Assembly: GCF_014306105.1 (NCBI RefSeq) | Contig: NZ_JACRVF010000004.1 | Location: forward strand, 452,757 to 516,756 | Length of the DNA stretch: 64,000 nt | Origin: Pontibacter cellulosilyticus | GTDB taxonomy: Bacteria; Bacteroidota; Bacteroidia; Cytophagales; Hymenobacteraceae | Direction of reading: 5' to 3' | Shown: positions 1-6,220 of the stretch, piece after piece | Position numbering within the stretch: position 1 is the first letter of the stretch | Layout: the number at the start of each line of letters is the position of its first letter | Program-made: the position numbers and the translations under genes | Notes under the pieces: generated by a model | What the model saw: only the letters and a program-made list of their open reading frames with translations | The model's database searches: none | Told to the model about the DNA's origin: nothing

Positions 1-645
1 GAGTGCGTTAACTGTGAATTGATGCCGGAGCCAGATGAACCATGTGATGGTTGTGGCGGTGGAGGAGGCAGTGGAACGACCATAGTTTCAGATTTTGTCA
101 GTTCATAAGATAAGGGTTTGGTTAATGGCAGTATCTATATACATAATCTTCTGTTTGTAAAAGATAGTAATCCTTTACCCTCACCAGAGTCTGGATATAC
201 AAGACTTGATGTCGATTTAAATAAAGGTGCTGGAGGAAAATATATTTATCTAGAATTTACTCGAGATCCAAATAGTGTTAAGCAGGAGCATCCTGACTAT
301 AATCTCCGAAATGAGCCTATTACAGATTTTAAGGCCATAGCTTATAATACAGGATTGAGCGAATGGACAGCACCGCCTAAAAACTATTCTTATATCTATG
401 AACACACTCCATATTGGGCGTTAACGAGCTATAAAATTATTGATTTGAATGATGGCGCGGGTGGAAAGTATATTTATGGCTATCAATCTAGGAATTTCGT
501 TGTCTATGGTAACTCAATCAAAGAAGTAGGGATTTTGTATGGTAATAGTAGTTCTATTCAGCCACCATCAGGATGGATCAAACAACCCCAAGATTTAAAT
601 GAAGGAGCGGGCGGTGATTATATCTATTTTTGCTATAAGAAATAA
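1..645 (+). pseudogene. MABP/beta-prism-type repeat protein, 3' part, interrupted by an in-frame TAA
   Basis: The frame is open from the window edge to TAA at 106-108 and then continues in the same frame to 645. The first part carries two Cys-x2-Cys pairs, a Gly-rich linker and a strand-like IVSDFVSS. After the stop come three copies of a segment ending in DLN-x-GAGG-x-YIY (near 208-250, 442-480 and 592-630). This is the signature of the three-fold beta-prism fold seen in MABP-type domains. The second repeat opens with ITDFKAIAY, which resembles IVSDFVSS just before the TAA, so the stop appears to cut the first blade after its first strand. A single CAA-to-TAA change would explain it. The only restart is TTG at 118, giving 175 aa without a signal peptide. 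Nonsense pseudogene is my preferred reading; readthrough or a real second gene is possible. The 5' end lies outside the window. Confidence 0.6.
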
Positions 646-656
646 GAAGGGCTAAT

Positions 657-1214
657 ATGAAGTTAATAAGCATAATATTAAAGATGATTCTGTGCTTCTG
701 TTTTTATTATCAGGCTGCAGCCCAGCAGCCTGATAATAAAAGTATAGATTCCTTAAATACCCCTCCTGCCTATAAATTTGCCCTAGGCTTAAAGTATAGC
801 TTTACTAACCAGTACGAATTTGGTATAACTGCAAAATATTTTGTCTTCCCAAAGGGCGCTTTGGAGGCAGGGTATTCGGGTGCGGTATATCGTGGTGCTC
901 GGCTTTTATCTGTAATGTATGAGCGTCATGCAAATTTATATGCCAAAAGACAGCTTTTAGTATACTATGGGGGAGGAGCGGCAGCTCTGATTATTCCTAA
1001 AGAAACATATAGAAATCTACTTGGCCGTGATTATAACACAAGCGCTCAATTAGGAATAGGTATTACTGTTGGTGTTGAGAAAAGCTTAGGGCGATTACCA
1101 TTAGCAATTTCATTGGATACCAAGAGCATATACTTCCGAAACGATGAAAGCACAACTGTTGGTAAAACTAGTCTGACAAATGCCACACTTGGGTTGAAGT
1201 ATAAATTTAATTAA
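657..1214 (+). CDS. Predicted outer-membrane beta-barrel protein
   Basis: The 185-residue protein starts with a signal peptide (hydrophobic residues 4-21, cleavage near AAAQQ). The rest consists of alternating hydrophobic/aromatic segments such as KFALGLKYSF and ATLGLKYKFN. The last residues end in an aromatic plus Asn, as expected of a small outer-membrane barrel. No enzymatic motif is visible. ATG at 657 is 11 nt after the end of the beta-prism gene, so the two are probably co-transcribed. The family is not recognised precisely; an outer-membrane location is inferred from the signal peptide and strand pattern only. Confidence 0.6.
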   Translation: MKLISIILKMILCFCFYYQAAAQQPDNKSIDSLNTPPAYKFALGLKYSFTNQYEFGITAKYFVFPKGALEAGYSGAVYRGARLLSVMYERHANLYAKRQLLVYYGGGAAALIIPKETYRNLLGRDYNTSAQLGIGITVGVEKSLGRLPLAISLDTKSIYFRNDESTTVGKTSLTNATLGLKYKFN

Positions 1215-1345
1215 ACAGATAGCTCTGTAGCTAAGTATAGGTTTAGGGATCATCTATAAGCTATAAAACTTTCTGCAGAAGTATCCATTCTAAACTTGGC
1301 ACAATAATTGGCTTGGTGGAAGTATAAGGAAAAACCTATACTACC

Positions 1346-2077
1346 ATGAAAAAGCTTCTGCTTCCGTTCTTGTTTGTGCTGCTGGCCTTGCCGGTGTTTG
1401 CGCAAACCGCTGTGCTTACCTTTACCGCCGAGCGTGGCGAGGTGTTCCACATCCAGCTTGATGATAGAACCGTTAACCACACCGCTTCTAATTTTGTGCG
1501 TATCGCGCCGCTAAGGCCGGGCAGACATTATGTGGAGGTGAAGATCAGAACACGCCAGGGAGTATACCAGATGGGACAACGCATTGTAGTGCCAGCTGGT
1601 GTAGAAGCTAATTATGGCGTGCGCACAGTAGGCAGAAGCGGAAAAGCATACCTGCGCCTGATCAGCGAAGTGCCTCTGGCGCCTCCTATAGTAAGGCCGC
1701 TGCCTCGCTACCCAGATCGCTACGATGACTACGACCGTTATGATCCAGTTCCTCCAAGTTACGATGATCGCTACAGAGGCGACTGCCGCAACCTGATGAC
1801 AGGCCACGAAGTAGACCGCTTGATACAGACCATGCGCAGCCGCGACTTCGAAAGCACTAAACTAAGTATAGCCCGCGATGCGGTGCGCAGCGGAAGTATA
1901 CTTGCCGAAGACCTGAAGCGCGTACTACAGCAGTTCGACTATGAAACCACGAGGGTAGAATTTGCCAAGTATGCCTACGACTACCTCTGCGATAAAGAAC
2001 ACTTCTACTACATCTACGACTTGTTCAGGTTCGACAGTAGCGTGCAAGAGTTGGAGCAGTATACAGGCAGGAGGTAA
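1346..2077 (+). CDS. Secreted DUF4476 domain protein
   Basis: This 243-residue protein has a clear signal peptide (residues 1-20, cleavage after VFAQ). An N-terminal beta-rich domain follows (about 21-110). Next is a low-complexity linker rich in Asp, Tyr, Arg and Pro (about 118-143). The C-terminal helical domain (about 147-238) has the DUF4476 pattern: a start like LMTGHEVDRLIQTMRSRDFE, then KLSIARDAV and KRVLQQFDYETTRVEFAKYAYDY. DUF4476 proteins are common in Bacteroidota and their function is unknown to me. The gene stands alone, with a 131-nt spacer before it and a palindromic repeat cluster after it. Confidence 0.8.
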   Translation: MKKLLLPFLFVLLALPVFAQTAVLTFTAERGEVFHIQLDDRTVNHTASNFVRIAPLRPGRHYVEVKIRTRQGVYQMGQRIVVPAGVEANYGVRTVGRSGKAYLRLISEVPLAPPIVRPLPRYPDRYDDYDRYDPVPPSYDDRYRGDCRNLMTGHEVDRLIQTMRSRDFESTKLSIARDAVRSGSILAEDLKRVLQQFDYETTRVEFAKYAYDYLCDKEHFYYIYDLFRFDSSVQELEQYTGRR

Positions 2078-2105
2078 ACGCTGAATGAGTGTTTGAATAC
2101 GATTA

Positions 2106-2135
2106 ACCCACCCCTAACCCCTCCGAGGAGGGGAA
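2106..2135 (+). repeat. GC-rich palindromic repeat, copy 1
   Basis: About 30 bp starting ACCCACCCCTAACCCC and ending in the near-palindrome CCCCTCCGAGGAGGGG (7-bp arms, 2-nt centre). It faces copy 2 in inverted orientation 17 nt away, so the pair could fold into a long hairpin. Confidence 0.85.
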
Positions 2136-2152
2136 CTTTCACATGCACGATA

Positions 2153-2183
2153 TTCCCCTCCTCGGAGGGGCTAGGGGTGGGTT
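2153..2183 (-). repeat. GC-rich palindromic repeat, copy 2
   Basis: Inverted copy of the repeat at 2106, with one internal difference (CTAG in place of TTAG on the plus strand). Its inner edge lies 10 nt beyond the stop codon of the DUF559 gene. Confidence 0.85.
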
Positions 2184-2193
2184 CTTACACCTG

Positions 2194-2556
2194 CTAATGC
2201 TTCATAACCCAAGCTTCTATTTCCCGAAGTACGTTAGGCATATCCTGCTTCACCGCAGCATCCTCAAACCGCAGGAACTTAACTCCAAGATTTTCCAGCT
2301 CGCTTTGTCTAGCAACATCTTCTTCATACTTGTAATCGTGGCTGTCGCCGTCCACTTCTATAGCCAACATTAGCTCCTTACAGTAGAAGTCTACAATAAA
2401 ATTGCCTAGCGGTTTCTGCCTATCAAAATCTAAACCGAGCAGTTTTTTGTTCTTAAGTTCATTCCAAAGCAGAGTTTCAGCAAGGGTGCTGTTCTGGCGG
2501 AGCTGTTTGGCTAGCTCTTTTAAGTATGGTTTATACGGGATTATCCGGCGTTTCAT
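2194..2556 (-). CDS. DUF559 domain protein (Vsr-like endonuclease fold)
   Basis: The protein is 120 residues, the usual length for stand-alone DUF559 proteins. It begins MKRRIIPYKPYLKELAKQLR and shows the family core: TLAETLLWNELKNKK (24-38), GLDFDRQKPLGNFIVDFYC (41-59), AIEVDGDSH (65-73) and FLRFED. The Asp56 ... Glu67-x-Asp69 arrangement is consistent with the metal-binding site of Vsr/PD-(D/E)xK nucleases, to which DUF559 is related. No methyltransferase, helicase or classical transposase lies nearby, so its DNA target is unknown. It is enclosed by inverted palindromic repeats, and repeat copy 3 begins about 14 nt upstream of the start codon, so any promoter must overlap the repeat. Nuclease activity is inferred from family and motif. 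Confidence 0.85.
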   Translation of the reverse strand: MKRRIIPYKPYLKELAKQLRQNSTLAETLLWNELKNKKLLGLDFDRQKPLGNFIVDFYCKELMLAIEVDGDSHDYKYEEDVARQSELENLGVKFLRFEDAAVKQDMPNVLREIEAWVMKH

Positions 2557-2569
2557 CTGCAGGTGATTG

Positions 2570-2600
2570 ACCCACCCCTAACCCCTCCGAGGAGGGGAAT
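2570..2600 (+). repeat. GC-rich palindromic repeat, copy 3
   Basis: Same orientation as copy 1 and nearly identical through the CCCCTCCGAGGAGGGG core. It lies just upstream of the DUF559 start codon. Confidence 0.85.
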
Positions 2601-2693
2601 TGTTCCCTTACCAGTAGCCTATACCATTGATTTATAGGTCCGGTTAAATTGCTAACTATAAATGGATAAGTAGGAGTAAAGGCAAAAACTAAA

Positions 2694-2724
2694 ATTCCCC
2701 TCCTCGGAGGGGTTAGGGGTGGGT
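2694..2724 (-). repeat. GC-rich palindromic repeat, copy 4
   Basis: Inverted relative to copy 3, with a 93-nt spacer (2601-2693) that holds no gene. Copies 3 and 4 therefore form a second, empty inverted pair that could be a deleted or non-autonomous version of the unit. Confidence 0.85.
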
Positions 2725-2744
2725 TCTTGCATCTGTGGAGCTAT

Positions 2745-2790
2745 GAAAAAAAGAAGCCGCTTAAGGATTAACTCCCCAAAGCGGCTTCTC
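2745..2790 (-). terminator. Rho-independent terminator of the DUF4293 gene
   Basis: Arms AGAAGCCGCTT and AAGCGGCTTCT form an 11-bp stem. On the minus strand a run of T follows. It sits about 55 nt beyond the DUF4293 stop codon. Confidence 0.85.
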
Positions 2791-2810
2791 TATTTCAGGA
2801 GCACTAAGTT

Positions 2811-2846
2811 GATTCACTCAATCACTCATCCACTCATTCAAAATTA
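2811..2846 (-). repeat. GAGTGA-type simple repeat, related to 60001-60034
   Basis: On the minus strand this reads as repeats of TGAATGAGTG/ATTGAGTGAAT. It shares an 18-bp exact block (ATTCACTCAATCACTCAT on the plus strand) and the tail TCAAAATTA with the spacer at 60001-60034. It differs by an extra CCACTCAT unit. It runs into the stop codon of the DUF4293 gene. Confidence 0.6.
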
Positions 2847-3329
2847 TCTCAGCCTGTCCACAGACCTTACCAAGTCCTCGTCGCGTTTGATAAAGCGGTT
2901 AGCCAGGGCGTTAAGCAGCAAACCCAGCATAGGCAGATAAAAGCCAGCCTCGTAGGCACCGTTATGATCAGCCTCTACCAGCTCTGCACCTACATAAGCC
3001 GCATAGTAAAATGAGGTACCTAGCAAAGCAGCTAATACCAGCGTGTTCAGCAGGCCCAGTTTCATTTGGTTCAGGCGATTTCTGAACTGGAAGATCTCAT
3101 ATAGTGCAATTGCAGCAGCGGCAATTGCCAGCATTCCTATTGCAATGGCGTTCTTCACAGGAGTACCCTCAGCAGCGTCGGCAGGCATGTAAGACTTAAT
3201 ATTCCAGGCAGTGAGCACAACTTCTTCACCGGTTGTGGCGTCAGTTTTAGACCAAAGAGGTAAAAACAGCATGGCAACCATCGATAGCACCAGCAGTAAC
3301 AGAAATACGGATTGAATTCTTTGTATCAT
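2844..3329 (-). CDS. DUF4293 family membrane protein
   Basis: The 161-residue protein has four hydrophobic segments (about 7-27, 62-82, 92-114 and 127-146) and starts MIQRIQSVFLLLLVLSMV, the conserved opening of DUF4293. A short extracytoplasmic loop follows the first segment. It is an inner-membrane protein of unknown function that is widespread in Bacteroidota. It is transcribed divergently from the thiolase gene. A promoter-like TTG-N18-TAATTTTG lies upstream on the minus strand and a strong terminator lies downstream, so it is probably monocistronic. Confidence 0.85.
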   Translation of the reverse strand: MIQRIQSVFLLLLVLSMVAMLFLPLWSKTDATTGEEVVLTAWNIKSYMPADAAEGTPVKNAIAIGMLAIAAAAIALYEIFQFRNRLNQMKLGLLNTLVLAALLGTSFYYAAYVGAELVEADHNGAYEAGFYLPMLGLLLNALANRFIKRDEDLVRSVDRLR

Positions 3330-3359
3330 AAAGGGGTTAATTTAACTTGCAATGAGATA

Positions 3360-3388
3360 CAAAATTAGACAAAGACCGGTAAAACCAA
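3360..3388 (-). promoter_or_regulatory. Bacteroidota-type promoter for the DUF4293 gene
   Basis: On the minus strand TTG (3386-3388) is followed after 18 nt by TAATTTTG (3360-3367). This fits the Bacteroidota -33/-7 consensus TTG-N19-TAnnTTTG with a 1-nt shorter spacer. The start codon is about 30 nt downstream. Confidence 0.55.
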
Positions 3389-3395
3389 AACATAG

Positions 3396-4595
3396 ATGAA
3401 CACAGCATACATAGTTGATATACTTCGCACGCCAGTCGGCAAGTTTGGAGGCACGTTAAGTTCTGTAAGGCCAGACGATATGGCGGCGCTTGTAATGAAA
3501 GAAATTGTTGCCCGCAACCCGAATTTAGATCCTGCCCTGATTGAGGATGTGGTGATGGGGGCAGCCAACCAGGCTGGCGAAGACAACCGCAACGTAGCAC
3601 GCATGGCCTTGCTGCTGGCAGGTTTGCCAATGGAGATTGGCGGCGTTACCGTAAACAGGCTTTGTGCTTCAGGTTTGCAGGCTATAATCGATGCCAGCCG
3701 TGGCATTACCTGCGGCGATGGCGAAGTATACCTGGCAGGTGGCGTGGAAAGTATGACGCGTGCTCCTTTTGTAATGGCCAAAGCCGAAACCGCCTTTTCG
3801 CGTACTCCGGAGATTTATGACACTACCATTGGCTGGCGCTTTACAAATCCTGCCTTATCCCAGCTACATTACCCGTTTGCAATGGGCGAGACTGCCGAGA
3901 ACGTAGCAGAGCGATATGGCATTTCACGTGAAACCCAGGATGAGTTTGCCCACCAGTCGCAGTTAAAGTATAAAGCAGCTGCCGAAGCAGGTAAGTTTAA
4001 AGATGAAATTGTGCCGGTGCGTATTCCGCAGCGCAAAGGCGACGATATTATTTTTGATACAGACGAGCATCCGCGCTTATCATCATTAGAGAAACTGGCA
4101 GAGCTAAAACCGGCCTTTAAAAAAGGAGGTTCTGTAACGGCGGGTAACTCGTCAGGTATAAACGACGGCGCTGCGGTTTCAATTATTGTTAGCGAAGATA
4201 TCCTGAAGCGCTATAACCTGACGCCAATGGCACGTGTGGTATCAGCTGCTGTAGCAGGCGTAGACCCGGCGCACATGGGCATGGGCCCTGTTCCGGCAAC
4301 GCAAAAGGCACTGAAGCGTGCAGGCTTAAGTATAAACAACATCAGCCTTGCTGAAATTAATGAAGCTTTTGCCTCCCAAGCCGTGCCATGTGTGCAGCAG
4401 CTGGGCATCAACCCGGACATCGTGAACGTAAATGGAGGTTCTATTGCCATTGGCCACCCGCTAGGGGCAAGCGGCACGCGCATCTCTGCTACCTTGCTTC
4501 ACGAAATGAAGCGCCGCAACGATGTAAAGTATGGCTTGGCTACCATGTGTGTGGGAGTAGGCCAGGGTGCAGCCATCATATACGAGAAAGTATAA
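3396..4595 (+). CDS. Acetyl-CoA C-acyltransferase (thiolase, PcaF/PaaJ/FadA type)
   Basis: The 399-residue protein is full length for a type I thiolase. It shows the acyl-accepting Cys90 in NRLCASGLQA, His354 in GHPLGASG and the proton-abstracting Cys385 in MCVGVGQG. GQED-like and NxxFA (NEAFASQ) motifs are also present. It cleaves a 3-oxoacyl-CoA with CoA to release acetyl-CoA, in fatty-acid or aromatic-acid breakdown, and could run in the condensing direction. No hydratase or dehydrogenase partner is adjacent, so the substrate cannot be set from context. The start ATG follows the divergent DUF4293 promoter, and a strong hairpin ends the gene. Confidence 0.9.
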   Translation: MNTAYIVDILRTPVGKFGGTLSSVRPDDMAALVMKEIVARNPNLDPALIEDVVMGAANQAGEDNRNVARMALLLAGLPMEIGGVTVNRLCASGLQAIIDASRGITCGDGEVYLAGGVESMTRAPFVMAKAETAFSRTPEIYDTTIGWRFTNPALSQLHYPFAMGETAENVAERYGISRETQDEFAHQSQLKYKAAAEAGKFKDEIVPVRIPQRKGDDIIFDTDEHPRLSSLEKLAELKPAFKKGGSVTAGNSSGINDGAAVSIIVSEDILKRYNLTPMARVVSAAVAGVDPAHMGMGPVPATQKALKRAGLSINNISLAEINEAFASQAVPCVQQLGINPDIVNVNGGSIAIGHPLGASGTRISATLLHEMKRRNDVKYGLATMCVGVGQGAAIIYEKV

Positions 4596-4640
4596 ACCTA
4601 CAGACCTCGCAGTGTGCAAAGCTACTGCGAATGTATGGAT

Positions 4641-4679
4641 GCAAAAAGCCCGTTCTGTTGCCAGAGCGGGCTTTTTGCC
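4641..4679 (+). terminator. Rho-independent terminator after the thiolase gene
   Basis: Arms GCAAAAAGCCCG-TTCT and AGAG-CGGGCTTTTTGC form a stem of about 15 bp with a 6-nt loop and a T-run. It lies 46 nt after the stop codon. Confidence 0.85.
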
Positions 4680-4774
4680 TTATAGGCACAAATCTGAAAA
4701 AAGATATTTGCCACTGTAAAAGAGCTTTTGGCACAGGCTTTGCCTATGTGTAATCAAATCAAAACCCAAAGCTT

Positions 4775-5173
4775 ATGAAAAAGTTACTGACGATTACACT
4801 GATAGCCATTATGACTTTAGGTAGCCAGCTTGCAATGGCTGACGGACCGGGTAACGGCAAAGGGAAGCATAAAGGCAAAGCCAAAGGCAAGCCATCTTTT
4901 GTAGAAGAGAAACACCGCGCCCATGCCGAATGGAAGCGTGAGAAAGAATACGAGAAAGCTTATAAGAAGGAGAACAAGCGTTACGAGGATGATCGTGACG
5001 ATGATGATACTTGGGAAAGACGCCGTGATGAGCAGAGAAGAAGCGAAGACCGCAGAAGAAATGACGAACGTTGGGAGAGAAACCGCCGAGACGAGAGTCG
5101 CCGAAACAATGATCGCTCCCTTGGTCAGGTAATCCTGGATGGCGTTCGTAACGGACAGACGCAAAACAACTAA
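4775..5173 (+). CDS. Secreted highly charged low-complexity protein
   Basis: The 132-residue protein has a signal peptide (1-22, LAMA-DG). A Gly/Lys-rich stretch follows (about 24-39). Then comes a strongly charged region of alternating Glu, Lys, Arg and Asp (about 44-115) with repeated ERRRDE, RRSEDRRRN and ERNRRDES patterns. A short C-terminal SLGQVILDGVRNG tail ends it. No known domain is recognised. The charged part could be a long single helix or disordered. It stands alone between two terminators and so has its own promoter. A periplasmic or surface location is inferred from the signal peptide. Confidence 0.65.
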   Translation: MKKLLTITLIAIMTLGSQLAMADGPGNGKGKHKGKAKGKPSFVEEKHRAHAEWKREKEYEKAYKKENKRYEDDRDDDDTWERRRDEQRRSEDRRRNDERWERNRRDESRRNNDRSLGQVILDGVRNGQTQNN

Positions 5174-5199
5174 TACTTTTCCTTTCTACATATATTCGT

Positions 5200-5236
5200 A
5201 AACCCGCACATGCCTCAGGCGTGTGCGGGTTTTATT
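5200..5236 (+). terminator. Rho-independent terminator before truA
   Basis: AAACCCGCACA and TGTGCGGGTTT form an 11-bp stem followed by T-rich sequence. It shows that the truA frame upstream of 5252, which would run through this hairpin, is not translated as part of TruA. Confidence 0.85.
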
Positions 5237-5251
5237 TTATACCTTTGCCAT

Positions 5252-5998
5252 ATGCGTTATTTTTTAGAAATAGCTTACGACGGAGGGCGATTTCATGGAT
5301 GGCAGGTGCAGCCTAATGCACTATCGGTGCAGGAAGTTTTAGAAGATTGCCTGACCAAGATCCTGCGCGAACAGATAAGCACCACCGGCAGCGGCCGCAC
5401 CGACACCGGTGTACACGCCAGTCAGCAATTTGTGCATTTCGACACAGGACAACAGCTAGACCCGCAACACGTTGTTTACCGGCTTAACCGCCTCCTTCCG
5501 GATGATATTGCCGCCATTAATTTATACCTAGTAACTGACGAGGCGCATGCCCGCTACGATGCCTTTGCCCGCACGTACCATTACCACATCACCCTCACCA
5601 GAAATCCCTTTAAACGTTACTACGCCTGGCACAACAGCCAACTGCTGGATGTGGAGAAGATGAACGAGGCTGCAGCCATACTTCTGAAGTATGAGGATTT
5701 TACGACTTTTAGTAAAGTAAAAGGCGACACAAAGCACTACCGCTGCAATATGTATGAGGCCCTATGGCAACAGGAGGAAGAGGAGCTGGTGTTTACGATC
5801 AGAGCTAACAGGTTTTTGCGTGGCATGGTGCGCCTGGTGGTAGGGGCTTTGGTTGATGTGGGGCGTGGCAAATTAACTGTGCAGGCATTTGAGCAGATCA
5901 TCGCCAGCCAGGACCGCAGCAAAGCCAGCGGAGCCGCTCCGGCAGAAGGTTTATACTTAGCCAAAGTGGAGTACCCGGAGCATATTTTTAAAGTTTAA
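5252..5998 (+). CDS. truA: tRNA pseudouridine(38-40) synthase
   Basis: TruA converts U38-U40 in tRNA anticodon arms to pseudouridine. The 248-residue protein opens MRYFLEIAYDGGRFHGWQVQ and carries the catalytic Asp51 in SGRTDTGVHA. Further family motifs are RTYHYHI, NPFKRYYAW, and FLRGMVRLVVGALVDVGRGK near the C-terminus. An upstream in-frame ATG at 5210 lies inside a terminator hairpin, so ATG at 5252 is chosen. TACCTTTG at 5240-5247 resembles a -7 box and would give a very short leader; its -33 partner is not evident. Confidence 0.95.
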   Translation: MRYFLEIAYDGGRFHGWQVQPNALSVQEVLEDCLTKILREQISTTGSGRTDTGVHASQQFVHFDTGQQLDPQHVVYRLNRLLPDDIAAINLYLVTDEAHARYDAFARTYHYHITLTRNPFKRYYAWHNSQLLDVEKMNEAAAILLKYEDFTTFSKVKGDTKHYRCNMYEALWQQEEEELVFTIRANRFLRGMVRLVVGALVDVGRGKLTVQAFEQIIASQDRSKASGAAPAEGLYLAKVEYPEHIFKV

Positions 5999-6098
5999 TC
6001 TGAGGGTACAACCCTAATTTTAAGCAGGAGTAGTTAGATACGAGACTGCCAGTAATCCTGCAAATCAATTTAAATTTTCCTTCAACCTACCCATCCAT

Positions 6099-6120
6099 AA
6101 ATCCTGAAAATCCTGATTCA
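6099..6120 (+). repeat. AATCCTG short repeat
   Basis: Two AAATCCTG units in tandem (AAATCCTGAAAATCCTGATT) occur in the 222-nt truA/ABC-exporter spacer. A weaker relative, AAATCCTGTTAATCAT, is at about 28858 upstream of the acyltransferase-like gene. Confidence 0.4.
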
Positions 6121-6220
6121 AAACCATTAACTTTGCAGCCGGTTAAAAGCTAAGGCACGTACAGAAGAAATTACACAGATTGTGCGTTTACAGATTAACC
6201 TTAAAAGCTGAATATCCATT

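Larger units (their letters stand above)
2153..2600. mobile_element. Candidate element: DUF559 nuclease gene bounded by inverted palindromic repeats
   Basis: Repeat copy 2 (2153-2183) and repeat copy 3 (2570-2600) are inverted relative to each other. They enclose a single gene with only about 10-13 nt between repeat and gene on either side. The layout matches a small transposable unit with roughly 30-bp terminal inverted repeats. It also matches a gene that lives with its own palindromic repeat family, as RAYT transposases do with REP sequences. No target-site duplication is obvious. The mobile-element call is an inference from layout; no transposition has been shown. Confidence 0.45.

Noticed and set aside
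2719..2940. 73-codon plus-strand ORF through the terminator and DUF4293 3' end
   Set aside because: It crosses a perfect terminator hairpin and is antisense to DUF4293, with no recognisable protein features.
5210..5251. Extended truA start at 5210
   Set aside because: The extra 14 codons lie in a terminator stem-loop, and TruA homology begins exactly at MRYFLEIAYDG.
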